From assembly GCF_024758565.1 (NCBI RefSeq), contig NZ_CP079199.1:859501-923500 (forward strand): a stretch of DNA of 64,000 nt, written 5' to 3'. Position numbers and translations under genes: made by a program. Within the stretch, counting starts at the first letter, position 1; each line of letters opens with the position of its first letter. This document shows positions 25,501 through 36,406 of the stretch, in pieces. The DNA is from Mesomycoplasma ovipneumoniae (GTDB lineage Bacteria > Bacillota_I > Bacilli_A > Mycoplasmatales > Metamycoplasmataceae). The notes below the pieces were generated by a model that was not told the DNA's origin, did not search any database, and worked only from the letters and a program-made list of their open reading frames with translations.

Positions 25501-26570
25501 TTAATATCGCCAAAAAGATGAACGTTATTAACTGTTGAACCCGATGAAAAATTTGCGATGGCCCCAATTTCGTTTTGTGAATTATTTAATGACTTAATTT
25601 TGAGATTTTTAAAATTAATATTTTGTATTATTGCATTATTTAAATTGTCAAAAAGCGGCTTTTTTAAATCGTAAATAGTAAAATTTTTGTCTTCTACACT
25701 TTCTAAAGTTCCAGAAAAATAAACATTTTCTAAATAGGATTTGGCATTGAAACCTATTTCTGTATTTTCTGCAGAAATATCATTTGCTAATTTAAAATTT
25801 CCCGAGGGATTTGCACTAATTTCACTAATTAATTGTTCAAAAGTCGTGATTAAACCTGTTGCATTTTTAGTTTTAGGAATATAAATATCAAAAGTAGAAC
25901 TAACTGTTCCATTATTTAAAATATTTATGAAATTTTGGCTAAATTCACCAGCAAATTTATAATAATTACCTTCATCTTCAACAGCTTTTACATTCAATCA
26001 CACATTTTTTAGCAAATCTTCTGAATTTAATTTGATTTTATAGTTTTTTAAATCAGAATCTACATTATCAACTGAAAGTAGCTTTACATATTTGCCTTGA
26101 TTGTTGAAATGATATAAATTTGCAGAATTTATATTTTTAAATTCAATTTTTGATCCATTTATTTTTGAAGAAACACTATCAATTTCAGCTTGTTTATTTA
26201 CTAAAAAGGTTTTATCTTCAAAAATAGTAGAGACATTAATATTTTGTTCTGTGCTTTCTTGGTTTGAATTATTATCTTGTCTTGGGATAACTTGTTCTTG
26301 ATTATCTGCATCATTTTTTGCTTCTTCATTTTTAGAAGCATCTTTTTTAGCTTCATTTTTAGAATCTTCATTCGTAGAATCATTCTTAGAAGAATCATTC
26401 TTAGAAGCATTTTCAGCATCTTTTTTAGAATCATTTTTAGATTCTTCATTCTTAGAAGTAGTAGGCTTTTTATCCACTTCACTTTTACAAGCTGTGATAA
26501 TAACTATTGGTGATAATGATAGGAAAACTAGACTAGCACTAACTTTCTTTAGCAAAAGAAATTGTTTCAT
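22560..26570 (-). CDS. Zmp/M26-type zinc metalloprotease lipoprotein with GLUG repeats, 1336 aa
   Basis: Signal peptide plus lipobox 'IITAC' (Cys28). A low-complexity K/N/S/D/E stretch follows (about 29-95), built from SKNE/SKND-like units. Around residues 300-500, GLUG-type beta repeats recur ('MVGGIIGVLDNNS', 'SAGGLSGIVIRGS', 'KLGGIVGELGQNS', 'NSGGLIGLVSTNG'). The catalytic zinc site is 'HESTHAFDND' (His1022, Glu1023, His1026) followed by 'GYGKRFGHRAESFARGMFQ', as in streptococcal ZmpA/B/C and IgA1 protease. The C-terminal domain ends in SIFND. SD GGGGGA precedes the ATG. The likely role is cleavage of host surface or immune proteins at the membrane face (family knowledge, substrate not known). 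Confidence 0.85.
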
Positions 26571-26910
26571 AATTTTCCCCCAAAAAAATTAAATAATTAT
26601 ACATAATTGTAACATAGAAATATAAGAATTACACAAATATGAAAAGTCAAAAAAATCCTTATTTTTACAGCTATTTTGCATTATAAACCCTTAGTTTTTG
26701 GCTGTAAATTTGTATTGTTTCATTTTGTCACACCTTTTTTGAAAGTGCCAAAAATTAATATACTAATTTAAACATTATTTCCTGTTTTTTGTAGAAAACA
26801 AATGATTTTTTAATTTTTTTTGGTTAGAATGAAAAAAATTTTAAAAATGCTAACAAAAAAAAAAAAAAAAGTAAAATTTAATTAACTACAAAAATCGTGA
26901 ATGGGGTTTA
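26571..26910. promoter_or_regulatory. Divergent intergenic region with duplicated lipoprotein leader and A16 tract
   Basis: The part 26572-26700 is the minus-strand leader of the metalloprotease. It closely resembles 40062-40190, including the CCCCC ribosome-site complement and the segment AATATAAGAATTA. An A16 run (26855-26870) lies 40 bases before the ATG of the rpe-like gene and could vary in length and so affect promoter strength. Confidence 0.55.
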
Positions 26911-27567
26911 ATGTTGGAATACTCACAAAGCATTAGCGCACTTAACATTTTTAAAGTGATTAAAATTTTAACAAAACTGCAAAATAACGGCTTAAAATAC
27001 AGCCATATTGATTTTGTTGATCAAATTTATGCTCCAAATTTTGGACTAAACTACCAAATTGCAAATTATTTAATAAAATTATTCCCTAATATTGAATTTG
27101 ATGCACATTTAATGTGCAAAAATTCGCTTGAAAAAGTTGAAAAATTAGTTCAAATAGGTTTTAAAACAATTTTTTTACCAGCTGAACAAGTTTCAAAAAC
27201 TGATTTTGAACGGCTAAATCAGCTTTATTCGAATATAAATTTTGGCTTAATGATTCAGGCCAATCAAAAAATTCAAGACTTTAGTGAAATAATTTCTTGT
27301 TCAAAGGTTATTTTATTAATGACAATAGATAAAATTGGCGGAGTTGGCGAGCCTTTAAATCAGCAACTTTTTTCAAAAATTGAGCAAATTCGCTCGATAA
27401 ATAAAAAAATTAAAATTTACACTGATGGAGGATTGCGCAAGGAAAATTGAATTGAGTTTGAAAAATGAAAAGTTGATGTTGCAATAGGAGGTAGCATAAT
27501 TTTTTCATATCCAAATTTTTCTGAATTCTCTAGACTTTGAGGAAATCAAAAAAATGCCCTTAATTAA
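26911..27567 (+). CDS. rpe: Ribulose-phosphate 3-epimerase-like TIM barrel, 218 aa
   Basis: The metal and catalytic ligands of ribulose-5-phosphate 3-epimerase are all in place: 'HIDFVD' (HxD), 'FDAHLM' (His) and 'YTDGGL' (Asp), plus the phosphate loop 'AIGGSIIF'. It should interconvert D-ribulose-5-P and D-xylulose-5-P, the substrate of the transketolase at the end of this operon. The flanks of the motifs are diverged, so another pentose phosphate is possible. It overlaps the next gene by 14 bases. The ribosome site before the ATG is weak (GGGG). Confidence 0.75.
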
Positions 27568-28177
27568 TATTGTTTTGTATTCAACGGTTGGGTTGCTGTT
27601 TCTTATTTTGATTTTTTTCATTTTCAAAAGATTATTTGAAAAAACCCCTGAAAAAATATCGCAACAAAAACTAATTTCGGTAGAAAAATTTACAATTGAT
27701 GCACTTGAAATTATAAATGCCTCTGCGGATGTAAAAGTTATGACAAATTTGCTCTTAAAAAATCGTTTTTCAAAACTAAATTATTCAGTTTTGCCTGGTC
27801 TTATTGTCAATGAATCAAACCTTTTTTTCGTTTCTAATATTATCAATTATCAAGTTGGTATTGATAAAATAATAATTGATGAAAACATTAGTTTTTTGAA
27901 AAAAGGTAAGATTTTAAAGCAAAATTACTTTTCCAAAAGCCAATTTGAGTCACTTTTTAAATTATTAGATAAGAAATTTTCTAATTCAAAAATTGTCATT
28001 TTAGTTGATGATCGGATTGATTTTAACCAAATTGATAACAAAACTAGATTTGAAATTTGAAGCCAAGGCGAGGTTATAAAAAAACTAAGACAAAATAGTC
28101 AAAAAATTTATGTTCCCAAAAAAATAATTGATTATTTTAGCTCAATTAATCACTTTAACAAGGAGAAAAATGCTTAA
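27554..28177 (+). CDS. Unknown membrane-anchored protein, 207 aa
   Basis: One N-terminal membrane helix (about residues 4-24, VLYSTVGLLFLILIFFIF) is followed by a soluble domain of about 180 residues with alternating hydrophobic strands. No family recognised. It overlaps both neighbours (14 and 8 bases), so it is translationally coupled inside the sugar operon. The conserved place between an epimerase and PTS genes suggests a role in sugar uptake or its regulation, which is inference only. Confidence 0.75.
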
Positions 28178-28838
28178 AAATCTGTCTTGGTACATTTTAG
28201 CTGTTTGAATTATTTTTTTCCTTGTTCAACTTTTTATCTTTTTTATCTACAGAGTCAATCTAAAAATTAAATATTCTAAGCTAAAAATTCCAATTAAACT
28301 TGATCTTGAAACGATAAAACAAGACTTTATTAGTAAATATCAGCAAAAATTCACAATTTTATTAATTAAAGATTTTTTCTTAAAACCAATTTGAATTAGC
28401 CAAAAAATAATCAAAATTCCTAATTTTTATTTAGAAAATAACATTTATGGCGTAGTTAATTTGCTTTATTTCTATAATTTTTATCTCCTAAAGAGCAAAA
28501 AATCATTGCAAATTGATATGTTTCTTTTTTCCAGTTTTCTTATAAATTTTCATTTGAGTTTTTTATTTGCATTTTTAAGCTATTTAATTGTTAGTTTGTG
28601 TTTTTTGATTTTAACTATTTTTGTGGTATTTTTGGATTTTTTTCTAAATCAAAAAATTTATTCACAATCCTATAAAGAATCAAAGCAAATTTTACTGACA
28701 AAATTAGAAAAGGACGAATTTAAGATGGTAAATTCATATTTTAAATATAAAAAACTGGCATTTTTAAAGAAGTATTTTTTGTTTTATCCGTTTTTATTAC
28801 AGAATTTTATCAACAAATTTAACGCATTGGGGAAATAA
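28170..28838 (+). CDS. Unknown multi-helix membrane protein, 222 aa
   Basis: Membrane helices are visible at about residues 9-28 and two close together near 118-155 (SFLINFHLSFLFAFLSYLIV, then LCFLILTIFVVFLDFF). Lys-rich loops and an aromatic C-terminus follow. AAGGAG precedes the ATG. The stop codon overlaps the next ATG (TAATG). No family recognised. Confidence 0.75.
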
Positions 28839-29152
28839 TGAGAAAAAAAGAATTAAAAAAACAACTTGTTGAATTATATGACTTTGAAATGTCTCAGCTT
28901 GAAAATAAAAGCGAAATTGAACTGGAAAAATTACTGCAAAAGTCCAAAAATGAGGCAATTATTTTAAAAAATAATCCAAATAAATTTTTTTACATCAAAT
29001 CAATGCCAAAACCAAAAGAAATTCAAACAAAAACAACAACAAAAGCTGGCTGAATTGTCTTTTTTGCCTTTATTGGCGTTCTTTTACTTGCTTTTGCATT
29101 ATTTATGACACTCGCTTTTGTCAATACAGGAGGAAATAATGGAACTTTTTAA
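28838..29152 (+). CDS. Small coiled-coil/membrane protein, 104 aa
   Basis: The first 40 residues are charged and helical (KKELKKQLVELYDFEMSQLE). One C-terminal membrane helix (VFFAFIGVLLLAFALFMTLA) ends in GGNNGTF. It starts on the last base of the preceding stop codon and ends 14 bases inside ulaC. No family recognised. Confidence 0.75.
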
Positions 29153-29594
29153 CGAAAAAATGACTAAATTTTGCAAAATTCAAAACTGAAAACAAGCAGT
29201 TCATGAGGGCGTAAGGGTCTTAGTTGAAAATAAAAAAGCAACTTTTGGTCTTGAAAAAGCAATCATGGAACAAACAGCAAAATTCGGTGCCTATTATGTA
29301 CTTGAAGAAGGTGTGGCACTTTTGCATGCGCCAGTTGGCGATTATTGTCTAGAAGTTGGAACTTCAATTTTAGTCTTAAATGAAATGATCACTTTTAACA
29401 ACCAAAAAGATAAAAAAGCAAAAATTATTATTACTTTGTCTGCGTCAAATTCTGATGACCATATTGAATTAATTCAAGAATTTGGCCTCTTTTTTGGTAA
29501 TTCAGATTTCAAAAAAGAAATTTATGCTTCTAGAACAATTAAAGAATTTTATCAAATTATTAATAAATACCGAGGTATAAAAAATGAACATTAA
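29139..29594 (+). CDS. ulaC: Ascorbate-type PTS IIA component, 151 aa
   Basis: The active-site motif is 'EEGVALLHAPVGD' with His63, the residue phosphorylated by HPr in the mannitol/ascorbate IIA superfamily. Size is normal. A strong AGGAGG precedes the ATG. It overlaps ulaB by 11 bases. It passes phosphate from ptsI/HPr to UlaB. The sugar may be L-ascorbate or a related acid. Specificity follows the IIC family and is not proven. Confidence 0.85.
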
Positions 29595-29859
29595 ATGCGT
29601 TTGTGGTTCAGGACTAGGTTCATCTTTATTATTAGAGATGAATGTAAAATTTGTGCTTGATAAATTAAATGTCAATTATGATTCAGTTGAACACACTAAT
29701 ATTTCCAGTTTTAATTCCCGCGGGGTTGATTTAGTAGTTATTGGCGCTGATGTTGCCCCGAGTCTTGATTTTGATAAAGAAAAAATGGTAATTTTAACTA
29801 ACATTTTATCAAAAGAAGAACTTGAATCCAAACTAAAAATAGCCTTAAAACTAAACTAA
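29584..29859 (+). CDS. ulaB: Ascorbate-type PTS IIB component, 91 aa
   Basis: Starts with the phosphocysteine loop 'CVCGSGLGSS' (Cys7) typical of lactose/ascorbate-type IIB proteins and has the usual 90-residue length. Accepts phosphate from UlaC and gives it to the sugar carried by UlaA. Confidence 0.88.
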   Translation: MNIKCVCGSGLGSSLLLEMNVKFVLDKLNVNYDSVEHTNISSFNSRGVDLVVIGADVAPSLDFDKEKMVILTNILSKEELESKLKIALKLN

Positions 29860-29875
29860 TATGAAAGGATAACTG

Positions 29876-31396
29876 ATGAATTTCGGTCTTTGACTTTTAG
29901 GTTTTCTAAAAGACTTTGTCGGCACACCAGCTCTGCTAGTTGGACTTTTTACACTAATTGGCGCTGTTGCAATGCGCAAAAAAGTCTCACAAATTATTGT
30001 TAGTTCTTTTAAAGTAAGTGTTGGTTTTATTATTTTAGGTGGCGGTGCTGGTGTTTTAGTTAGCTCGCTAAATTCATTCCAGCCGCTTTTCCAAAGAGTT
30101 TATAATCTAAGCGGAGTTATTCCAAATAATGATGCTTTTGCCGGCGCGCTAGCCCAGAGTTTGCCAAGTATTGCAACTTTAGGATCGCTAATTATGGTTA
30201 TTGCGATGCTTTTAAACATTATTCTGGCAACTTTTTCAAGACTAAAATATGTCTATCTTTCAGGTCATGTTCTTTATTATTCTTCTTTAATGCTGGCCGC
30301 TGTTATGTACACTTCTGGCTTTGATTTTCAAAATAGTTCAGCAGATTTTGCAATGGCACTAATTGCCGGAGCAAGTATTTTAGCCCTTTATATGGTAATT
30401 TCGCCTGCAGCTCAACAAAGATATATGCGCCAAATTACCGGAACAAACGAAATTGCCCTAGGCCACACCGGCGGATTTGGTTATGCCCTTTCTGGTCTAA
30501 TTGGCGAGTCAATTGCTAAAATTTCCAAAAAAAGTCTGCTCTCAACAGAAGAAATTAAATTTCCCCAGTCACTTTATTTTTTTCGAAACACACTAGTTTC
30601 AATTTCGCTAACTGTTTTTCTTTTTTACATTTTTGCCTTTTTACCCGCAGGAATTCTTTATGAATTAGGTCGGTTTGACGCAGTTGCTGATGCTAATGTA
30701 ATTGAGATTTTATCTTCAAAAAACTGAGTTGTAACTATGATAATTTCGGCCTTTACTTTTACTGCCGGAGTTGAAATTATTCTTGCCGGAGTTAGGCTAT
30801 TTGTTGGCGAATTAGTGCCGATGTTTAAAGGTTTTTCGGACAAGTTGATTAAAAATGCCAAAGTTGCCGTTGACTGTCCGGTAGTTTTTCCTTATGCGCC
30901 AAATGCAATTATTATTGGCTTTATTTCCTCTTTTTTAGCAGGAATAATTGGACTTTTTATTACACTAGGACTTGGCTATGGCGCTCTAATTCCGGCAATA
31001 ATTCTTCCAGGACTAGTTCCACATTTCTTTTTAGGGGCAACTTCTGGTGTTTTTGGCAACGTAAAAGGTGGAATCTGAGGGGCTATTATTGGACCTTTTG
31101 TTGGCGGACTAATTATTACATTTATTCCGGTGTTTTTTGCCCTTGGAAATTGAACACCGCTTGAGACAAACTCACTTGGTGATTTAATTACCGCCGGCGG
31201 AGCCACAAAACAATCGCTAATTAGTCTTAACTGAGGCGATACAGACTATTTTATTGGCTATATTCCCGGAATTCTTGGGCTAATTCCTAAAGTTGGAAAA
31301 TATGTAATTCTAGCTTTTAGCATTTTAGTTTATTTGATTTTTATTATCGACGGAGTTATCAAAAAATACCATGGAAAACGAGCAAAAACTGCCTAA
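29876..31396 (+). CDS. ulaA: Ascorbate-type PTS IIC permease, 506 aa
   Basis: A polytopic membrane protein with about eleven helices and Gly/Ala-rich conserved segments ('GHTGGFGYALSGLIGES', 'CPVVFPYAPNAIIIGF', 'GATSGVFGNVKGG') typical of UlaA/SgaT. The neighbours ulaC and ulaB confirm the system. SD AAAGGA precedes the ATG. The 3' end overlaps tkt by 26 bases. Confidence 0.9.
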
Positions 31397-33314
31397 TTTA
31401 AAGCTTTTTTTAGCAACAATGCGCACAATTGCCCTTGATTCAATTAATAATGCTGGCGGTGGTCATATTGGTATGGCCCTTGGGGCAAGCGAAATTTTTT
31501 ATAGCCTAATTGGTCAAAATTTAAATTTTAGCCCGCTAAATCCAAAGTGAATTAATCGCGATCGCTTTGTTTTATCAGCAGGCCATGGTTCAATGGGACT
31601 CTATAGTCTTTATCATTTAATGGGTCTAATCTCCCTTGAAGATATTAAAAATCATAAACAACTAAATTCAAAAACGCCATCTCACCCCGAGGTTGATAAA
31701 TTAGAATATATTGATGCCTCAACTGGACCGCTAGGCCAAGGAGTGGCAATGGCTGTCGGGATGGCACTTGCCGAAAAAAGACTGGGACAAAAATTTAATC
31801 AAAATGATTTAAAAATTATTGACCATTTTACTTATGTCTTATGTGGCGATGGCGATTTTCAAGAAGGTGTTGCCTTAGAAGCCCTAGCTTTTGCCGGCAC
31901 AAATAAACTGTCAAAATTAATAATTGTCCACGATTTTAACAACATTCAAATTGATACAAGCGCTGTTCAAGTTAATAATCTTGATTTTGCCAATTTTTTT
32001 AAATCAATGGGCTTTGATGCAATTATTTTAAAAGATAATCAAGTTGAAAATATCAATTTAGCCCTTGAAAAAGCAAGAAAATCGGACAGACCTGTTTATA
32101 TCCAAGTTCCAACTATTATTGCCTTTGGAACAGAATTTGCCAATTCAAACAAAGGTCATCATGGATCAATCAGTGCTAAAAAAAGCTATGAATTCAAAGC
32201 TAATTTGGGACTAGAGAAGCTTGATCCTTTTCAATACGACCAAAAAGCCTATGAAATAGGCACTGATTTATTAGAGCCAAAAAATCAAAAATACTTAGAC
32301 TGAGAAAAAAATTTTAGTATTTATAAACAAAAATATCCACTTCTTGGACAAAGATTTGAAAACTTCCTTAAAAATAAAGAACTTTTTAATTTAGCAGGAC
32401 TAACTTTTGCTAAAAATAACTTAGCAATTCGGGATTATGTTGAGCAAATTATCCAAAAAATTGACAAAAGTGACTTACTTGTTTTAGGTGGATCTGCTGA
32501 CCTAGGGGTTGCAACTAAAACTAAATTTAGCGGTCAAAAACTAATTGACTACGGAATTCGTGAGTTTGCAATGGCCGCAATTAACAACGGAATTTCACTT
32601 TATGCTAATTTTTATACAATTTGTTCGACTTTTTTAGTTTTTAGTGACTATGCAAAACCAGCTTTGCGTCTTGCTGGCTTAATGAATCTTGGGCCAATTT
32701 ACATTTTTTCCCATGACTCTTATCAAGTCGGCGGCGATGGGCCGACCCACCAGCCTGTTGAGCAACTGGCAATGCTAAGATCAATCCCAAATTTTTTAGT
32801 AATTCGGCCTTGTGATGAATTTGAAACAATTTTTGCCTTTAACTACGGCCTAAATTCAAAAAATCAACCAGTTGCAATTATCTCAACAAGACAACCTTTG
32901 GAGTCTTGCAACAAAAATCTTGAAAAAATTGACTCAGCTTACTATATTCAAAAAACTGAATCAGCTAAAATAAATATACTCGCCTCTGGCTCAGAGGTTG
33001 GGCTTGCCAAAAAGCTAATTGATAAATTAGGGCAAAATCAAATTTTTGCTAATTTGATTTCAGTTCCAATTTTACAAAATTTAGTTGAAAATTCACTACT
33101 GATTAAAAAATTAGAATTAGAAAAGTTGCCTATTTTTGCCATTGAGGCTTCAAATGATCCTTTGTGATTTAAATTAGCTACTGTCCAAAAATTTTCTGGA
33201 CATTTTGCTAGTGGCTTTGGCGAGTCAGCTCCAGGAGACATTGTTTATGAATTAAAAGGTTTCAATGTTGATTATTTATTTGAAAAAGTTTTAAAATTTT
33301 TACAAAATAAGTAA
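31371..33314 (+). CDS. tkt: Transketolase, 647 aa
   Basis: Thiamine-diphosphate motif 'CGDGDFQEGVALEALAFA' and, further on, 'VHDFNN'. Also His-rich 'NNAGGGHIGMALGASE', 'STGPLGQGVAMAVGMA', and the transketolase signature 'GGDGPTHQPVEQLAMLR'. Transfers two-carbon units between pentose phosphates. As the last gene of the rpe/ula operon it would turn pentose phosphates from the PTS sugar into glycolytic intermediates. Length is normal. A GGAG ribosome site lies inside the ulaA end. Terminator at 33376. Confidence 0.93.
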
Positions 33315-33375
33315 ATTTAAAATAAACTTTAAAAAATTTGGTTTATAAAACTCTCTAAAGTTAAATTAATATTAG

Positions 33376-33410
33376 AAATTCAGACAGGTTAGCTAGCCTG
33401 TCTGAATTTT
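33376..33410 (+). terminator. Terminator of the sugar operon
   Basis: A long stem AAATTCAGACAGG / CCTGTCTGAATTT is followed by T-rich sequence. A close copy lies at 37422-37457. Both are part of the direct repeat that flanks the composite element 33497-37412. Confidence 0.85.
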
Positions 33411-33443
33411 ATTCTGATAATTAAAACAAAAAAATACTAAAAT

Positions 33444-33496
33444 TTAAACTAAAATAGTCTTGTTTTGTCTATATTTTATTAGGTTACAAATTGAAA
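33444..33496 (-). pseudogene. Duplicated 3' end of the membrane gene at 37491-38687
   Basis: Reads in minus direction VSICNLIKYRQNKTILV-stop, matching VSIYNLIKYKQNKTILV at the end of the gene at 37491. It lies directly against the terminal repeat of element copy C and belongs to the roughly 130-bp direct repeat 33368-33496 / 37414-37543. Best read as target-duplication material rather than as a gene of its own. Confidence 0.7.
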
Positions 33497-33579
33497 CCTG
33501 AGTTTCCCAGTTTGATAAGGTAATTTCAAAAAAGCATCCGGTTTAAACTAGGACAAGAAAAATTAACAGTTTAATATTA

Positions 33580-34758
33580 TTATAACATCATAGCATATTG
33601 CTGTGGTGTTTTTCAATTTAAAATCGATTGAATTCTATAGTTGTTGTATCAAAATATATAATCTGCAATTATTTTTTTCAGATCTTCTAAAGTTATTTTA
33701 CTGTAATCTAACTCGTTTAAGCATTCACTTTTTATAATTGAAAATCAGTATTCAGCCTCCCTATTATCTAATGAATTTCCTATACGAGACAACGAAACAG
33801 TTCCTCCCATTTTATTTATTTTGTCAATATAGATTTTTGAAGTGTATTGAAATCCATGGTCTGAATGAATAACAAAATCTTTATCAATAGACCTAAATGT
33901 CTTTATATTGTTCATAACTAAATTAAGATCATTGCTTACAGATAATTTAAAATCTCTGATTTTTTTAGTTTTATGCTCAATTATTACAGACAAAAATACG
34001 TGGCTTTCCTTAACATCTCTGGGAGCTTTTATATATGTAACATCAGTAGCAAAAATATTTCTATTTAATTTATCATTGTAGTCGCGTTTAACAATATCCG
34101 GCAGTGCGAATTTGGTATTCTTAATTTCGCTCTTTCTTCTTTTTTTTCTAATTTTGCATACTAAATTCAATCTATTTAAATGTCTTCCAAGACTTCGAGG
34201 GTGAATGTTAATATTATATTTTATATAAATATAAGCACTCAACCTTAAGCGACCATATCTACCTTTGTTATCAAGAAAGGATTTTTTAATTATTGCGTCA
34301 TTTTCGTGCTCTTTTACTTTTATAACTCTAGTTTTAGATTTTGCCACTGATTGTCTGCATACATTAAAAATTTTTGCAGATTTGCTGTAGGGAATATTTA
34401 GTGTTTTGGCTTCACTAAGTTTTCCTGATTTTGATTTATCTTTGTTGGTTTCGTAATATCTCTTAGCTATTTCTATTAATTCTTCTTTTGTAAATTCGTT
34501 TCAATCGGGTTCAATTTGTTTTTTAGGTTTGCCACTCCCTGGCTTTCTTCTTGCACCCTTTTTATCTAATAATTGATCTTGCATACCATTATTATAATAC
34601 CTAATAATTTTTTTGATTCTTCGAACTAGTTGACTTCTGGTTATAAAATTTGTATCTGGCGAAATATCATTTATATAATTTATTGTTTGTTTTAATCCAA
34701 ATTCATTATAAATTTTATAAATCATATCAAACTCGTCTTTTTTAAAGTGTCTTGACAT
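33580..34758 (-). CDS. IS3-family (IS150/IS1221-type) transposase, 392 aa, single frame
   Basis: The N-terminal helix-turn-helix part (MSRHFKKDEFDMIYKIYNEF) and the C-terminal DDE integrase core ('FATDVTYIKAPRD', 'VIHSDHGFQYTS', 'SLDNREAEYWFSIIKSE') are read in one continuous frame with TGA-Trp. In most IS3 elements these are two ORFs joined by frameshifting. IS1221 is known to have the fused form. All three acidic residues (Asp, Asp, Glu) are present, so it may be active. GGGAGAA precedes the ATG. Confidence 0.88.
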
Positions 34759-34795
34759 TACTATTCTCCCTTTGTTGCATTTGAAAATTTAAAAA

Positions 34796-35979
34796 AGCTA
34801 ACACTTTGCGTGTTAGCTCCCAAATTAAAAATATAAATGCAACACATAGATATTTTTGAAATCGCCAAACGGCGATTTTTTTAAATCTTAAATAACTAAG
34901 TTATCATTAAAGACCTCTAAAGCGGATTTTCAATTAAAAATTTCCCTAGGCATTGAGTTAATTTTACTGATTGTATTTTGTAAATCATCATCACTAATTA
35001 GGTTGAAATCAAAACCTTTTGGATAAAATCTTCTAATTAATCCGTTTGCATGCTCATTAGAACCTCTTTGAAATGAAGCATATGGTTCTGCTTTATAAAT
35101 TATTACTTTTAATCAATATGCCAATATCGCAATTTCCTCAAATTCAATTCCATTGTCGCAAGTGATAGTTTTGATATGTAAATTATTTTCATTTGCAAGA
35201 TCTTTGATGGCTTTATTGATGGCTCTAGGATTTTTATTTCGCACTTTTTTAGCAAATAATTTTCTAGTTTTTCTTTCTACTAAAGTTAGGATATTATCAT
35301 GTCCGCTGGCCTTTTTCCCAACTACTAAATCTAGCTCTCAATGTCCAAAATCTTGCCTAGAATCTATGGATTTATCACGTGCTCAAATGGGTTTTACATA
35401 ACCTTCTGGAACTAATCTTTGCACGGCATTTCTGGTTCTTTTTCCACCTTTTTTGTAATATTTTCTGAGTCTGTCACTCCTAACTAATACCCATTTATTA
35501 GTTTTGATTCAGTTAAAAACAGTCTTTAAAGATGGCCTTTCAATGTTCGGGAAATTTTCTGCTATATAAAAATATGTCGCTTTAACTCCATGGACTTTTT
35601 TGTCATATTTTATTGCAAAAATTTTGCTAAATTCCTCATATTTTCCTAACACAACAAATCTAAAATAATACCTATGATAATATCTTTTTCGCCTTTTTGT
35701 TATTGCCAAATTAGCTTCATAAATTCCATATTCATTTAGATTTCTTTTAATTTCTCTTGATACAGTTGAGGGTGCAACATTGAGTTGCCTAGCAATAAAT
35801 CTAATACTTTTGTTCTGCTGCAATAAAAACTCAATTTTTACTAAATCTTCAAAACTAAAATGTTTAAATTTTCTTTTTTCCATGATACTCCAAAAATAAA
35901 AAAATGCAAGTATAATATTATTATACTATACGTTGCATTTTTATCTTCGATTTAGGAGCTAACACTTTGCGTGTTAGCT
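34796..35979 (-). mobile_element. IS30-family element (34819-35956) with 23-bp palindromic target duplication
   Basis: The 1138-bp element has inverted ends (CCCAAATTAAAAATATAAAT at the left, the inverse of CCTAAATCGAAGATAAAAAT at the right, both followed inward by GCAAC). It is flanked by an identical 23-bp direct repeat at 34796-34818 and 35957-35979, itself a hairpin (AGCTAACAC/GTGTTAGCT with loop TTTGC). Duplication of a stem-loop of this length is the behaviour known for IS1630 of M. fermentans. Confidence 0.85.
34888..35883 (-). CDS. IS30-family transposase, 331 aa
   Basis: N-terminal HTH typical of IS30 ('SIRFIARQLNVAPSTVSREI'), then the DDE core: 'HWELDLVVGKKASGHDNIL' (Asp), 'ITCDNGIEFEEI' (Asp) and 'GSNEHANGLIRRFYPKGF' (Glu). 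Full length, with TGA-Trp codons. GGAG precedes the start. A hairpin ATCGCC/GGCGAT plus T run at 34860-34882 ends the transcript. Confidence 0.93.
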
Positions 35980-36406
35980 TTCTCCATAAACTCGAACAAA
36001 AAAGCCAACACGTTAGTGTTAATTTTTCTTGTCCTAGTTTAAAATCCGCGTTTTTTGGCGCTAAAACCTTAATTTTTATTATTTTAAAATTAAGCCATTG
36101 TAAAAAAAAAAAAAAAAAAATGCTTGGCCTAGAAAAAAATTCTGTTATAATTAAACTCACTTAAGAATAAATTAATAAATTTTGTATTGAATTAAGAGGG
36201 ATTAGTTATGTTTTTGCCATAAAAAATCAGCAAATGCGAATTATCCATTATGTTTTTAAATATGATGGAATGCCTTAAATTTATCCGTTTAGAAATCTAT
36301 ATAAATTTAGGGCTTTTAGTTATTGTTCTTTCAAAACTTCATATATTTTTTTAGGCTCAATGTAAATAAAAACGAGTTTTCTATTTGCATTGAGTTTAAA
36401 TAGTAG

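Larger units (their letters stand above)
33542..36043 (-). mobile_element. IS3-family (IS1221-like) element, interrupted by IS30
   Basis: Perfect 27-bp terminal inverted repeats (33542-33568 and 36017-36043, core ACTAGGACAAG) bound the element. Without the inserted IS30 and its 23-bp duplication it would be about 1.34 kb, normal for the IS3 family. It carries one intact transposase gene. Confidence 0.75.

Noticed and set aside
26201-26513. Long Lys/Leu- or Ile/Phe-rich open frames on both strands in the metalloprotease gene
   Set aside because: They are shadows of the low-complexity SKNE repeat coding region with no start signals of their own.
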